This document shows positions 34,641 through 48,046 of a DNA stretch of 64,000 nt, piece by piece (position 1 is the stretch's first letter; each line of letters starts with the position of its first letter). The notes below the pieces were generated by a model. The model did no database searches. It was not told the origin of the DNA and saw only the letters and a list, made by a program, of their open reading frames with translations. The DNA is from Panax quinquefolius (taxonomy: Eukaryota; Streptophyta; Magnoliopsida; Apiales; Araliaceae), in contig CM035156.1 of NCBI GenBank assembly GCA_020205615.1, positions 17,573,128-17,637,127 on the forward strand, in the 5' to 3' direction. The position numbers and the translations under genes are program-made.

Positions 34641-35370
34641 TCAAATATCCGATCAATCCCCTTGCAGCAATTGTTGATATCACATATCCTAATTTATTGA
34701 AAAAAATTGACAATGACTTTTATTTCCAAAACCAAGCCAACCTTGCTCCTACACTTGATGCTATAAATAAGGTGAACGAATATGTGATGTATTTATGGCC
34801 AGGTTATGAAATACCATATCTAAGATGTCCTATGTAAGGTTGATGAAAACTCAAACAGCTATGAAGGCATTTACACCCTATAATTTTTTAATAGCATTAC
34901 ATCTTCTGGAATGTCAAACCACAAGATAACGTTGAAGATTGGGATTCTCATAATGTTGTTCAAAAATATAGATCGTTGATTTGGTTTGTGCAATGTCACG
35001 AGATTAATAGTAACTCAATTGGGAAAACATCTGATAAAAGCAAAAGTAATTTCAGTCAGCAATTTTGGACACAAAGTTTTCATACCTCGCTTAGTCTTAA
35101 CACCGTCAAACATTAGATTACCTTTTAAATTCCAACAAAGACAATTTTCTTTGGTTGTTTGCTTTTTCATGACAATTAATAAGAGTCAGGGGCAATCTCT
35201 CTCACATGTTGGATTATATCCATCACGTCCGCTTTAGCCACGACCAATCAGATGTAGCGAAAAGATCAAGAGTTACAAGCAAGAGTGGAGTAAAAATACT
35301 AATTTGTGACAAAGATGGATAAACATACAATACTACAAAGAATGTAGTTTTCGTAAAAGTTTTCACAATT
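34641..35370 (+). pseudogene. Helitron RepHel helicase C-terminus, unit 1
   Basis: The pieces match the end of plant Helitron PIF1-like helicases. They include DITYPNLLKKIDNDFYFQNQ and ANLAPTLDAINKVNEYVMYL near 34665-34800, NHKITLKIGIPIMLLRNIDR near 34915-34975, CNVTRLIVTQLGKHLI then KVFIPRLVLTPSNIRLPFKFQ at about 34988-35135, and motif VI MTINKSQGQSLSHVGLYPSR at about 35170-35230. The last piece is VKILICDKDG near 35290-35330. Motif VI helps couple ATP hydrolysis to DNA unwinding. The N-terminal Rep domain and helicase motifs I-IV are missing, and frames shift three or more times. Confidence 0.85.
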
Positions 35371-36179
35371 TAATGTATAAAGGTTTGACTGTTTCTGGCT
35401 ATTATCTTTTTGCTGCTCATTATTAGTGTAAACCCCGATTATTTTATTATTATATCTCATGAAATTTTTACTATAATCTATTTGAATCTTTTAGGTAAAT
35501 CTATGATTTGCATTTACAAAGCTATCTCAATCGAGCCAAATTCCAAATTGCAAAGATAAAAATAAACTGACAAACTCAGAACACTACCCCCAACAAAATT
35601 GTTTAGTTTTTATGTATATTAATTTTTTTGTCTGTATATATATATTCATGTATAACCATTGAAAAACTTTTAAATAAGAGTATAATAGGTTTTTCTTTTT
35701 ACTTTTGACGATGATGATTTGAAATTCTATGTAAGTCCATTTCATATGTGTTTTACTCTAATTCTTTTCATTTTTATTTAATATAGGAGCTAAATTCCTT
35801 TATGTTCTGTTAGTTTTAAATCTGACAAACACATGAATTTTTAGCTAAGTGTGAGACTTTTTTTTTATCTCGGGCAATACTATTTTCTATAAAAGAGTTG
35901 TGGAAAGATAATTATTTATTTGGTTGATAGTTTATGCAATGTTGAAATCAACTATTAAGTATGTCTAAATTCTTATATTTCACTATTGTCCAGATTCCTG
36001 TCGCAAATATTTATAAGATTGCAACGAATTTTAAAAAGATCATTTAAGTGCTAATTTTTGTTTGTGTGAATATATTGCACATTCAATAAATATAACTGGA
36101 TTGAAGACCTAAACTGGAAGAAGCTTAAATGTGATAATCCTGGTACCTATGGTTTAATGGTAATGTGACAATGAATTTG

Positions 36180-36470
36180 GTGTATGCAGTTCTTGGCAGA
36201 GTTAAATTTTATTTGGCATGCTTCTTGCATTATTTCAAGTGCATCATGGATTTTATTCTGCTTAGCAAAACAAAATTTTGCACCCTACAATTCTAAATTG
36301 TGTTGAAAGTGCAAAGGAGTTATATGAAGACCTTCAAATTATGGGACAGTGCATTCAATGGGAGGGGATATAGCTTCATTTTGTGGACTATATCCCACGG
36401 TGTTTATATTTATGGCTTCTTCATTTATTGCATTCTATTATATGGATTGTGGCTTTGTATGATTTGTTAA
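36180..36470 (+). other. Conserved unidentified segment, unit 1
   Basis: Present in all five units. One frame reads HPTILNCVESAKELYEDLQI and another continues FCGLYPTVFIFMASSFIAFY, a hydrophobic run that could span a membrane. Breaks differ between units. It may be a captured host gene piece; I do not recognise it. Equivalents are at about 41430-41730, 46710-46990, 58540-58800 and 63790-64000. Confidence 0.4.
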
Positions 36471-37048
36471 GTACTAGCATCCGGTAAATCATTGTCATCA
36501 TCATTAATATTTTTTTTTGTATTATGATAATACTGTGAGTGCCTATACAATTGTCAAAAATTGATAAAAAAAACTAATGAGGTATGCATTCGTTCTTTAA
36601 CTATAACATTGTGTTATGTATGACACGGTGATATACTGCTATGTTTTTGGACATGATGTTTGTTTGACATGAAGATCCAACATAATTATTAATTCTCGTG
36701 CTTTTCAGTTTTCGCATGTAACATGTGATTTCCCTTCATGTCTGAGGACCGAAACTGAGACATTCTTTCGTTGTTTTCCCTTTCGTTTGGATGTTAGAAT
36801 TCTAGTGCAAGTAATTAACAGATACGAGACATGTACTCTTCAAAATGCATCAAGTATATGTGTCGATATTTGAGGCTTGGTGAGATTTGTGTAATGTGTA
36901 TGCACTTGAATATACCACTAGGAATCATATCAATATAACAATTCGATGGCATTGTCATGACACTTTCTAAATATTTGTTAGTGCTTTATAATGAAAGAGT
37001 TACCCATTTTAACCATATTGGTTTACATTATAAATATTTTATCAAGAC

Positions 37049-37050
<2 letters not shown>

Positions 37051-37101
<51 letters not shown>
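37051..37101. repeat. (AT)n(AC)n microsatellite in Helitron 3' part
   Basis: It sits at the same place, about 220-280 bases before the 3' end, in units 1, 2 (42327-42376) and 4 (59381-59430), with different repeat numbers. Confidence 0.9.
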
Positions 37102-37322
37102 ACTATTATGTAATGTTCGGGGTTTAGTGATCGATTAATTATATACTTGATATGTATTTACATAAAAATTTTATGCAACACTATATAACATATGCTATTA
37201 AAATTTTATAATCGCATAACAATCTACCATCTTCTTATTATATTTTAATTTATTAATTGCATGTATAAATTTATTATGAACAAAATGATTAATTCCGCCG
37301 CAAAGCGCGAATTTATATCTAG

Positions 37323-40300
37323 TATATACTAAATCACAGTACATGACACAGTAAATTGACATATGTCGTTCTAAAAAATTGACACATGTCCATCCTAATT
37401 AATGCTTCTTATTGCCCTTGACAAAAATACCCTTAACAATTATTTTGATATATATACTAATCACCTTATTTTATGGATATTATCAACAACCACATTATTT
37501 TAGGATCCATTAATTAGATAACTCTCTTAGACAACAACAAGATTGGATCAATTTAAACACGATAGGGCCAACTTGCTTTTTATGAAAAATTAGTTTTAAT
37601 TATTTGAAAAGTAAATTTCCTTTAATATTAGACTTTTATTTATTTTACCTACTTTTCATAGTTCCATGCAATTAAAAATTATTTCCATATTCATTTTAAA
37701 ATTTCAATCTATTAGCTTCCAAAAATTCTTCCAATTATTTGAATCACGCTAATTGATTTTAAAGATATGAAAATTTATTTGCTAAACCAATTTATGGAAA
37801 ACTCAATCAATTTAAAATTCATATGAATATTTATTTTATCTTTAAAATAATAATTTTGTAGTAACTCGATATTTTTTAAAGTAGTTAAAGAAATCAACTA
37901 TTACATTATCAAATTAATTTACATGAATTGAAATTGTAATTTTCACTAATTGATTAGTAAAAGAATCTAAACCTGGTTTTTTATGGGATACTGAAAGTAT
38001 AATTAATTTTGTCATGAAACTTGAAATTAGTTTAATTATTTTATTAAAATTGAATGAACAATTTACGTGAGTTCATATGAGGTTGTGCTGATGTGGTAAG
38101 ATTTTGAATGCAATCTATCTATTATTTATTATCTATTATCTCATTATCTACATAACACCATTGAATGATACGTGTGTTTTTCCCATATTGTAACACATGT
38201 TCTATATAATTAATGTGCATCCCACACTAATTTAATTATATTACAACAAAATATTATACCATTTATAATTATATTACAACATAATATTATATTATTTAAA
38301 ACATTTTAAACAATTATATCCTAAAATTACTACTTTTTAATATTATACCATTCATAATTATACCATATATTATATCATACATGTATGGTATAATATTATA
38401 ATACACGATATAACAAAATAACTACCTATCTAAACTTTGGATATTATCATTACTAATTTAATTATATTACAAAGATAATATTATATCATTTATAATTATA
38501 TTACAACATAATATTATATGATTTTAAAATATTTAAAATAATATCAATCATAACTTACTATAAGTAAGTTTATTTTATAATCTCATAAATCACTATTTTC
38601 TCAATCTAAACGGCTTTTATATTATTATTATTATTTTAATTTTATAATCCCTAAATCACTACAAAATCTAAACTGCTTACGATAATGTTAACTGCTTTTA
38701 ATATTATCATTACTAAATTAATTATTAACTTTTAAAATCACTACTTTTTTTAATTCAAAATAATATTTTAAATTTATAATCCACTAAATCACTACAAATC
38801 TAAATTGTTTTGGTAATGACAACTGCTACGATATTATCATTTCTTATTTAATTATTATCTCCTAAAAAGCACTATTTTTAATCCCAAATTAAAATTTTGA
38901 TTTTACAATCTCCTAAATCACTACAAATCTAAATTGTTCGATAATGTTAATTGTTCTAATATTAGCATTACTAAATTAATTATTATCTCCTAAAATCGCT
39001 ACTTTTTTTTAATTTCAAATTAATATTTTGAATTTATAATCCACTAAATCACTACAAATCTAAATTGTTTTAGTAATGTCAACTATTCTGATATTGTCCT
39101 TTTAATTTAATTATTATATCCTAAAATCATTATTTTTTAATCCCAAATTAATATTTTTATTTTATAATCCCCTAAAATCCACTACTTTTCTAAACTATTA
39201 CTAATTTAATTATGTTAAAACATAATTATTGTATCCTAAAATAATTACTTTTCTAATATTATAACATTCATAATTATACTATACATTATATCATACATAT
39301 ATGGTATAATATTATAATACATGTATATAATAAAATCACTACTCATCTAAAATGTGCGATATTATCATTACTAATTTAATTATATTACAACATAATATTA
39401 TTCCATTTATAATTATATTACAAAATAATATTATACAATTAAAACATTTAAAACAAAATTAAAATAACAAATAATATAAATCATAAGTTACTATGTTGAT
39501 TTTATAATCCACTAAATCACTACTTTTTTCAATCTAAACGATTTTTATATTATCATAACGTAATTATTATCTTCTAAAATCATTACTTTTTAATCCTACA
39601 TTATTATTTTGATTTTATAATCCCCTCAATCACTATACATCTAAATTGTTCTAATAATGTTAAATGTTCTAATATTATCATTACTAAATTAATTATTATC
39701 TACTAAAATCATAACTTTTTTAATCCCAAATTAATATTTTAAATGTATAACCCTCTAAATCACTACAAATCTAAACTATTTTGTTAATGTAAATTGTTCG
39801 ATATTATACTTTCTAATTTAATTATTATCTCCTAAAATCACTACTTTATGATATTATCATTACTGAGCTATTATCATTACTCTCCGTTATTTATCCAAAT
39901 TCTCTTATCAAATATTCGATCAATCCCCTTGCAGCAATTTTTGATATCACATATCCTAATTTATTGAAATAATTTGACAATGACTTTTTATTTTCAAGAC
40001 AAAGCCATCCTCGCTTCCTACACTTGATGCTATAAATAAGGTGAACGATATGTGATGTATTTATGGCAAAAGTTATGAAATACCAATCTAAGATGTCCCA
40101 TGTAAGGTCGATGAAAACTCAAACAACTATGAAAGGCATTTACACCTATAATTTTTTAATAAAGATTACATCTTTTGGAATGTCAAACCACAAGATAACG
40201 TTGAAGATCGGGATTCCTCGTAATATTGCTCAAATATAGATCGTTGATTTGGTTTGTGTAATGTCACGAGATTAATAGTAACTCAATTGGGAAAACATCC

Positions 40301-42324
40301 GATAGAGCAAAAGTAATTTCAACCAAGAATTTTGGACACAAAGTTTTCATACCTCGCTTGGTCTTAACACTTCGGCCAAACATTAGATTACCTTTTAAAT
40401 TCCAACAAAGATAATTTCCTTTGGTTGTTTGCTTTTTTTTATGACAATTAATAAGAGTCAGGGCAATCTCTCTCACATGTTGGATCAGATTCACTACGCT
40501 CAGCTTTTAGCTACGACCAATCAGATGTAGCAAGATCAAGAGTTACAAGCAAGAGTGGAGTAAAAAATACTAATTTGTGACAAAGATGGATAAACATACA
40601 ATACTACAAAGAATGTAGTTTTCCGTAAAGTTTTTCACAATTTAATGTATAAAGGTTCGATCAAGCTTCGCTATTATCTTTTTTGTCGCTCATTATTAGT
40701 GTAAACCCCGATTATTTTATTATTATATCTCATGAAATTTTTACTATAATCTATTTGAATCTTTTAGGTAAATCTATGATTTGCATTTACAAAGCTATCT
40801 CAATCGAGCCAAATTCCAATTTGCAAGATAAAATAAACTGACAAACTCGAACACTACCCCAACAAAATTGTTTAGTTTTTATGTATATTAATTTTTTTGT
40901 GTCAGATATATATATTCATGTATAACCATTGAAAACTTTTAAATAAGAGTATAATAGGTTTTTCTTTTATTTGAAATTCTATGTAAGTCCATTTCATATG
41001 TGTTTTACTCTAATTCTTTTCATTTTTATTTAATATAGGAGCTAAATTCCTTTATGTTCAGTTAGTTTTAAATCTGACAAACACATGAATTTTTAGCTAA
41101 GTGTGAGACTTTTTTTTTTATCTCGTGCAATACTATTTTCTATAAAAGAGTTGTGGAAAGATAATTATTTATTTGGTTGATAGTTTATGCAATGTTGAAA
41201 TCAACTATTAAGTATGTCTAAATTCTTATATTTCACTATTGTCCGATTCACCCGCAAAATATTTATAAGATTGCAAATTAATGTTAAAAAGATCATTTAA
41301 GTGCTAATTTTTGTTTGTGTGAATATATCAGCACATTCAATAAATATAACTCGGATTGAAGACCTAAACTGGAAGAAGCTTAAATGTGATAATCCCGGTA
41401 CTCTATGGTTTAATGGTAATGTGACAATGAATTTGGTGTATGCAGCTTTGCAGAGTTAAATTTTATTTAGCATGCTTCGCACATTATTTCAAAGTGCATC
41501 ATGGATTTTATTCTCGCTTAGCAAAATAAAATTTTGCACCCTACAATTCTAAATTGTGTTGAAAGTCGCGAAGGAGAGTTATATGAAGACCTTCAAATTA
41601 CGGGACATATGTATTCAATGGGAGGATATAGCTTCATTTTGTGGACTATATCCCACTGTGTTTATATTTATGGCATCTTCATTTATTGCATTCTATTATA
41701 TAGATTGTGGCTTTGTATGATTTGTTAAGTACTAGCATCCCAGAAATCATTGTCATCATCATTAATATTTTTTTTGTATTATGATAATCTTTGTGAGTGC
41801 CTATACTGATTGTCAAAAATTGATAAAAAAAAAAAACTAATGAGGTATGCATTCGTTTTTTTAACTATAACATCAGGTTATATATGACACTACGATGATA
41901 TCTTCTATATATTTTTGGACACGGTGTTTGTTTGACATGAAGATCCAACATAATTATTAATTCTCGTGCTTTTCAGTTTTCCAGTATAACGTAATATGTG
42001 ATTTCCCTTCATGTCGAGGACCAAAACCAGACATTCTTTTCGTTGTTTTCCTTTCGTTTGGATGTTAGAATTCTAGTGCAAGTAATTAGCGATATCTGAG
42101 ACATGTACTTCTCAAAATGCATCAAGTACATGTGTCGATATTTGAGGCTTGGTGAGATTTGTGTAATGTAATGTGACTTCAAATATACCACTAAAGAATC
42201 ATATCAATATAACAATTCGATGGCATTGTGCATGATACTTTCTAAATATTTGTTAGTGCTTTATAATGAAAGAGTTACCCATTTTTAACCATATTGGTTA
42301 CATTATAAATATTTTTATCAAGAC

Positions 42325-42375
<51 letters not shown>

Positions 42376-42597
42376 ACTATTATGTAATGTTCGGTTTAGT
42401 GATCGATTAATTATATACTTGATATGTATTTGCATATAAAAATTTTATGTAACACTATATAACATATGCTATTAAAATTTTATAATCGCATAACAATCTA
42501 CCATCTTCTTATTATATTTTAATTTATTAATTGCATGTATAAATTTATTATGAACAAAATGATTAATTCTACCAAGCAAGCGCTAATTTATATCTAG
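37323..42597 (+). mobile_element. Helitron unit 2
   Basis: A 5275-base full unit starts directly after CTAG of unit 1 with tatatactaaatcac and ends at the next CTAG. It has the same internal order as unit 1 but no nested LTR. The array pre-insertion site is visible near 38815. It is closer to units 3 and 5 than to unit 1: they share 'ttactataagtaagtttatt' near 38560, where units 1 and 4 have 'ttactatgtttatt'. Confidence 0.8.
39905..40643 (+). pseudogene. Helicase C-terminus, unit 2
   Basis: Same remnant as in unit 1, with additional breaks. The motif VI region near 40445-40490 reads through ACAATTAATAAGAGTCAGGG. Several differences fall where unit 1 has CAG or CTG. Confidence 0.8.
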
Positions 42598-45500
42598 TAT
42601 ATACTAAATCACAAGATATTGACACAAGAAATCGACATATGTCGCTTCTAAAAAATCGACACATGTCCATTCTAATTAATGCTTCTTATTGCCTCTTGAC
42701 AAAAATACCCTTAACAATTATTTTGATATATATACTAATCACCTTATTTTATGGATATTATCAACAACCACATTATTTTAGGATCCATTAATTAGATAAC
42801 TCTCTTAGGCAACAACAAGATTGGATCAATTTAAACACGATAGGGTAACTTTGCTTTTTATGAAAAATTAGTTTTAATTATTTGAAAAGTAAATTTCCTT
42901 TAATATTAGACTTTTATTTATTTTACCTACTTTTCATAGTTCCATGCAATTAAAAATTATTTCCATATTCATTTTAAAAATTTCAATCTATTAGCTTCCA
43001 AAAATTCTTTCAATTATTTGAATCACGCTAATTGATTTTAAAGATATGAAAATTTATTTGCTAAACCAATTTATGGAAAACTCAATCAATTTAAAATTCA
43101 TATGAATATTTATTTTATCTTTAAAAATAATAATTTTGTAGTAATCGATATTTTTTAAAGTAGTTAAAGAAATCAACTATTACATTATCAAATTAATTTA
43201 CATGAATTGAAATTGTAATTTTCACTAATTGATTAGTAAAAGAATCTAAACCGGGTTTTTTACGGATACCGAAAGTATAATTAATTTTGTCATGAAACTT
43301 GAAATTAGTTTAATTATTTTATTAAAATTGAATGAACAATTTACGTGAGTTCATATGAGGTTGTCTTTGATGTGGTAAGATTTTGAATGCAATCTATCTA
43401 TTATTTATTATCTATTATCTCATTATCTACATAATACCTACTGAATGACATGTGTTTTTCCCACATTGTAATATTATGTTCTATATAATTAATGTGCATC
43501 CTACACTAATTTAATTATATTACAACAAAATATTATACCATTTATAATTATATTACAACATAATATTATATTATTTAAAAACATTTTAAACAATTATATC
43601 CTAAAATTACTACTTTTTAATATTATACCATCTCATAATTATACCATATATTATATCATACATGTATGGTATAATATTATAATACACGATATATAACAAA
43701 ATAACTACCTATCTAAACTTTGCGGATATTATCATTACTAATTTAATTATATTACAAATGATAATATTATATCATTTATAATTATATTACAACATAATAT
43801 TATACAGCTTTAAAATATTTAAAATAATATCAATCATAACTTACTATAAGTAAGTTTATTTTATAATCTCATAAATCACTATTTTCTCAATCTAAACGGC
43901 TTTTATATTATTATTATTATTTTGATTTTATAATCCCTAAATCACTACAAAATCTAAACCTGCTCGATAATGTTAACTGCTTTTAATATTATCATTACTA
44001 AATTAATTATTAACTTTTAAAATCACTACTTTTTTAATTCAAAAAATAATATTTTAAATTTATAATCCACTAAATCACTACAAATCTAAATTATTTTGGT
44101 AATGACAACTGCTCGATATTATCATTTCTTATTTAATTATTATCTCCTAAAAGCACTATTTTTAATCCCAAATTAATATTTTGATTTTACAATCTCCTAA
44201 ATCACTACAAATCTAAATTGTTCGATAATGTTAATTGTTCTAATATTAGCATTACTAAATTAATTATTATCTCCTAAAATCGCTTTTTAATTCCAAATTA
44301 ATATTTTTGAATTTATAATCCACTAAATCACTACAAATCTAAATTGTTTTAGTAATGTCAACTATTCTGATATTGTCCTTTTTAATTTAATTATTATATC
44401 CTAAAATCATTATTTTTTAATCCCAAATTAATATTTTATTTTATAATCCCCTAAAATCCACTACTTTTCTAAACTATTACTAATTTAATTATGTTAAAAC
44501 ATAATTATTGTATCCTAAAATAATTACTTTTCTAATATTATAACATTCATAATTATACCATACATTATATCATACATATATGGTATAATATTATAATACA
44601 TGTATATAATAAAATCACTACCTATCTAAAATGTGTAGATTATCATTACTAATTTAATTATATTACAACATAATATTATTCCATTTATAATTATATTACA
44701 AAATAATATTATACAATTAAAACATTTAAAACAAAATTAAAATAACAAATAATATAAATCATAAAAGTTACTTATGTTGATTTTATAATCCACTAAATCA
44801 CTACTTTTTCAATCTAAACGATTTTTATATTATCATAACGTAATTATTATCTTCTAAAATCATTACTTTTAATCCTACATTATTATTTTGATTTTATAAT
44901 CCCCAATCACTATACATCTAAATTGTTCTAATAATGTTAAATGTTCTAATATTATCATTACTAAATTAATTATTATCTACTAAAATCATAACTTTTTTAA
45001 TCCCAAATTAATATTTTAAATGTATAACCTCTAAATCACTACAAATCTAAACTATTTTGTTAATGTAAATTGTTCTCGATATTATACTTTCTAATTTAAT
45101 TATTATCTCCAAAATCACTACTTTATGATATTATCATTATCGAAGCTATTATCATTACTCTCGCTATTTATCCAAATTCTCTTATCAAATATTCGATCAA
45201 TCCCTCGCGAAGAATTTTTGATATCACATATCCTAATTTATTGAAATAATTTGACAACGACTTTTATTTTCAAGACAAAGCCATCCTCGCTCCTACACTT
45301 GATGCTATAAATAAGGTGAACGATATGTGATGTATTTATGGCCAGGTTATGAAATACCAATCTAAGATGTCCTATGTAAGGTTGATGAAAACTCAAACAA
45401 ATGCATGAAGGCATTTACACCTATAATTTTTTAATAAAGATTACATCTTTTGGAATGTCAAACCACAAGATAACGTTGAAGATTGGGATTCCTGTAATGT

Positions 45501-46990
45501 TGCTCTGAAATATAGATCAGTGATTTGTTTTGTGCAATGTCACGAGATTAATAGTAACTCAATTGGGAAAACATCTGATAGAAGCAAAAGTAATTTCAAC
45601 AAGCAATTTTGGACACAAAGTTTTCATACCTCGCTTGGTCTTAACACTTACTACCAAACATTAGATTACCTTTTAAATTCCAACAAAGATAATTTCCTTT
45701 GGTTGTTTGCTTTTTATGACAATTAATAAGAGTCGTGGGCAATCTCTCACATGTTGGATCAGATCCGCACACACGTCCAGCTTTAGCTACGACTAATCAG
45801 ATGTAGCAAAGATCAAGAGTTACAAGCAAGAGGAGTAAAAATACTAATTTGTGACAAAGATGGATAAACATACAATACTACAAAGAATGTAGTTTTCGAA
45901 AAGTTTTCACAATTTAATGTATAAAGGTTCGATCGCTTCTCGCTATTATCTTTTTTCGCCATTATTAGTGTAAACCCCGATTATTTTATTATTATATCTC
46001 ATGAAATTTTTACTATAATCTATTTGAATCTTTTAGGTAAATCTATGATTTGCATTTACAAAGCTTTATCTCTTTAATCGAGCCAAATTCCAATTTGCAA
46101 AGATAAAAATAAACCCGACAAACTCGAACACTACCCCCAACAAAATTGTTTAGTTTTATGTATATTAATTTTTTTTTGTCCAGATATATATATTCATGTA
46201 TAACCATTGAAAAACTTTTAAATAAGAGTATAATAGGTTTTCTTTTATTTGAAATTCTATGTAGTCCATTTCATATGTGTTTTACTTAATTCTTTTCATT
46301 TTATTTAATATAGAGCTAAATTCTTTTATGTTCATTAGTTTTAAATCCGATAAACACATGAATTTTTAGCTAAGTGTGAGACTTTTTTATCTCAAAATAC
46401 TATTTTTCTATAAAAGAGTTGTGGAAAGATAATTATTTATTTGGTTGATAGTTTATGCAATGTTGAAATCAACTATTAAGTATGCCTAAATTCTTATATT
46501 TCACTATTGTCCAGCATTCCCTTCATTAAATATTTATAAGATTGCAACGTAATGTTAAAAAGATCATTTAAGTGCTAATTTTTGTTTGTGTGAATATATT
46601 GCATATTCAATAAATATAATCGGATTGAAGACCTAAACCTGAAGAAGCTTAAATGTGATAATCTCCGGTACCTATGGTTTAATGGTAATGTGACAATGAA
46701 TTTGGTGTATGCAGTTCAAGGCGAAGTTAAATTTTATTTGAGACACGCTTCAAGCATTATTTCAAGTGCATCATGAATTTTATTCGCTTGTAAAACAAAA
46801 TTTTGCACCCTACAATTCTAAATTGTGTTGAAAGTGCAAAGGAGTTATATGAAGACCTTCAAATTATGGGATGTAGCATTGAATGGGAGGATATAGCTTC
46901 ATTTTGTGGGACTATATCCCACTGTGTTTATATTTACGGCTTCTTCATTTATTGCATTCTATTATATGGATTGTGGCTTTGTATGATTTG
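42598..46990 (+). mobile_element. Helitron unit 3, cut by the gap
   Basis: It joins unit 2 at CTAG-tatatactaaatcac and runs colinearly with unit 2 until the N run begins in the conserved unidentified segment. The final 0.87 kb or so is missing. Confidence 0.8.
45181..45912 (+). pseudogene. Helicase C-terminus, unit 3
   Basis: Same remnant as in units 1 and 2. The frame at 45520-45726 covers the TRLIVTQLG region in broken form. Cttgcagcaa of unit 1 reads ctcgcgaagaa here. Confidence 0.78.
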
Positions 46991-47090
46991 NNNNNNNNNN
47001 NNNNNNNNNNNNNNNNNNNNNNNNNNNNNNNNNNNNNNNNNNNNNNNNNNNNNNNNNNNNNNNNNNNNNNNNNNNNNNNNNNNNNNNNNN
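46991..47090. other. Assembly gap, exactly 100 N
   Basis: A fixed 100-N run is the usual placeholder for a gap of unknown size between contigs. Open frames that read through it are meaningless. Confidence 0.99.
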
Positions 47091-47880
47091 GCTATCTCCG
47101 GGTACGATCTCGTTATGGTCCTCACTTGACTGCACTCGCTATCTCGCTCTAATAATTGAGCCTCACATACACATCTCTAATAGAGAAAAATTTATGAGAA
47201 ATGAGATATCGTATGCAGATCGGGGTTTCAAACCTCTCAAAACATCCGCCATATCGCTCCTCATTCTCCACCAAATGAGGTGCAAACCGATAACTCGCAA
47301 ACTTTTCTCGTGATCGAGACAATCGCTATGTTGTTTTTTCTAATCAATGAACTCCACTTCATATACGACAACACTTTCGTGAAAGTATTTGTCATTAAAT
47401 AATTTCTCAAATGCTCCCCTAAGACATACCGAAAGTCGCATACTGATGGAGTACGCTTCACTGCACTCCCACCGAAGAATTCGCTTCACTAACATAAAGG
47501 GTGGCGTAATGGAACCTTCGTTTCTTCCAGGCATCCCAAGACATCGAATATCTTGGTAATTTTCGACCCATGTTTCCGCCATGATCGGATCTCGCTTTCC
47601 TTAAATTCGTGGTCCTAACTTCAATCGCTTGGCCGTGATAACCCGTGAATCAATCATTTCCTCCCGATTTGAACACGAAGTTTTCTCCCCGATTTTGCAT
47701 GAACCGCAAAGCTTCTAAACATCCCCTCGCTCATCATCTCGCTTCAAGGGTGTTGTTCACAGAGGAACATCACCCGTACTGTCAGACGCTCTCCTCGCTG
47801 GTGAGTATAAAGCGCCTCCACTGGCCTCATTTCCATTGTTAATATTCTCACGACATTCTCAAATACCGCCATAAAACAAG
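47091..47880 (-). pseudogene. Gag fragment of gypsy element, second copy
   Basis: Equivalent to 24709-25520. Readable pieces include ENYQDIRCLGMPG-like and FNDKYFHESV-like frames near 47350-47580. The left part of the element is missing because the contig starts here. Frames are broken differently from the first copy. Confidence 0.75.
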
Positions 47881-48027
47881 TGGTTAATTAAGGAAATCAA
47901 TATATCACATAATATCCCTATATAACGATTCTAACTAAAAAAATAAGCTTAGTAGGACACACTAGCAAGGATTTATCATTTCCCTCCCTCCTAGTTCTAT
48001 TCCCCCGATCTCCGCCAGATCATATCC

Positions 48028-48046
48028 TAAGCTCGATACCAACTCA
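48028..48046 (-). other. Primer-binding site, second copy
   Basis: The - strand reads TTGGTATCGAGCTTAGG next to the LTR, a better match to the initiator-Met-tRNA type than the first copy. Confidence 0.65.

Larger units (their letters stand above)
30163..37322 (+). mobile_element. Helitron unit 1 (with nested solo LTR)
   Basis: The unit begins TCTATTATATATACTAAATC and ends with a GC-rich hairpin-like stretch (ccgccgcaaagcgcg, 37295-37309) followed by tttatatCTAG. A 5' TC, a 3' hairpin a few bases from CTRR and no target duplication are the Helitron signature. The unit is 7160 bases, or about 5.29 kb without the 1866-base solo LTR. It has three parts: an AT-rich repetitive 5' part (to about 34620), a C-terminal RepHel helicase remnant (34641-35370), and a conserved 3' part with an unidentified segment (36180-36470) and an (AT)n(AC)n run (37051-37101). 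No Rep (HUH) domain is present, so it is non-autonomous. Confidence 0.8.

Noticed and set aside
46803..47152. Open frames of 89-108 codons
   Set aside because: They read through the 100-N gap and join two unrelated contigs.
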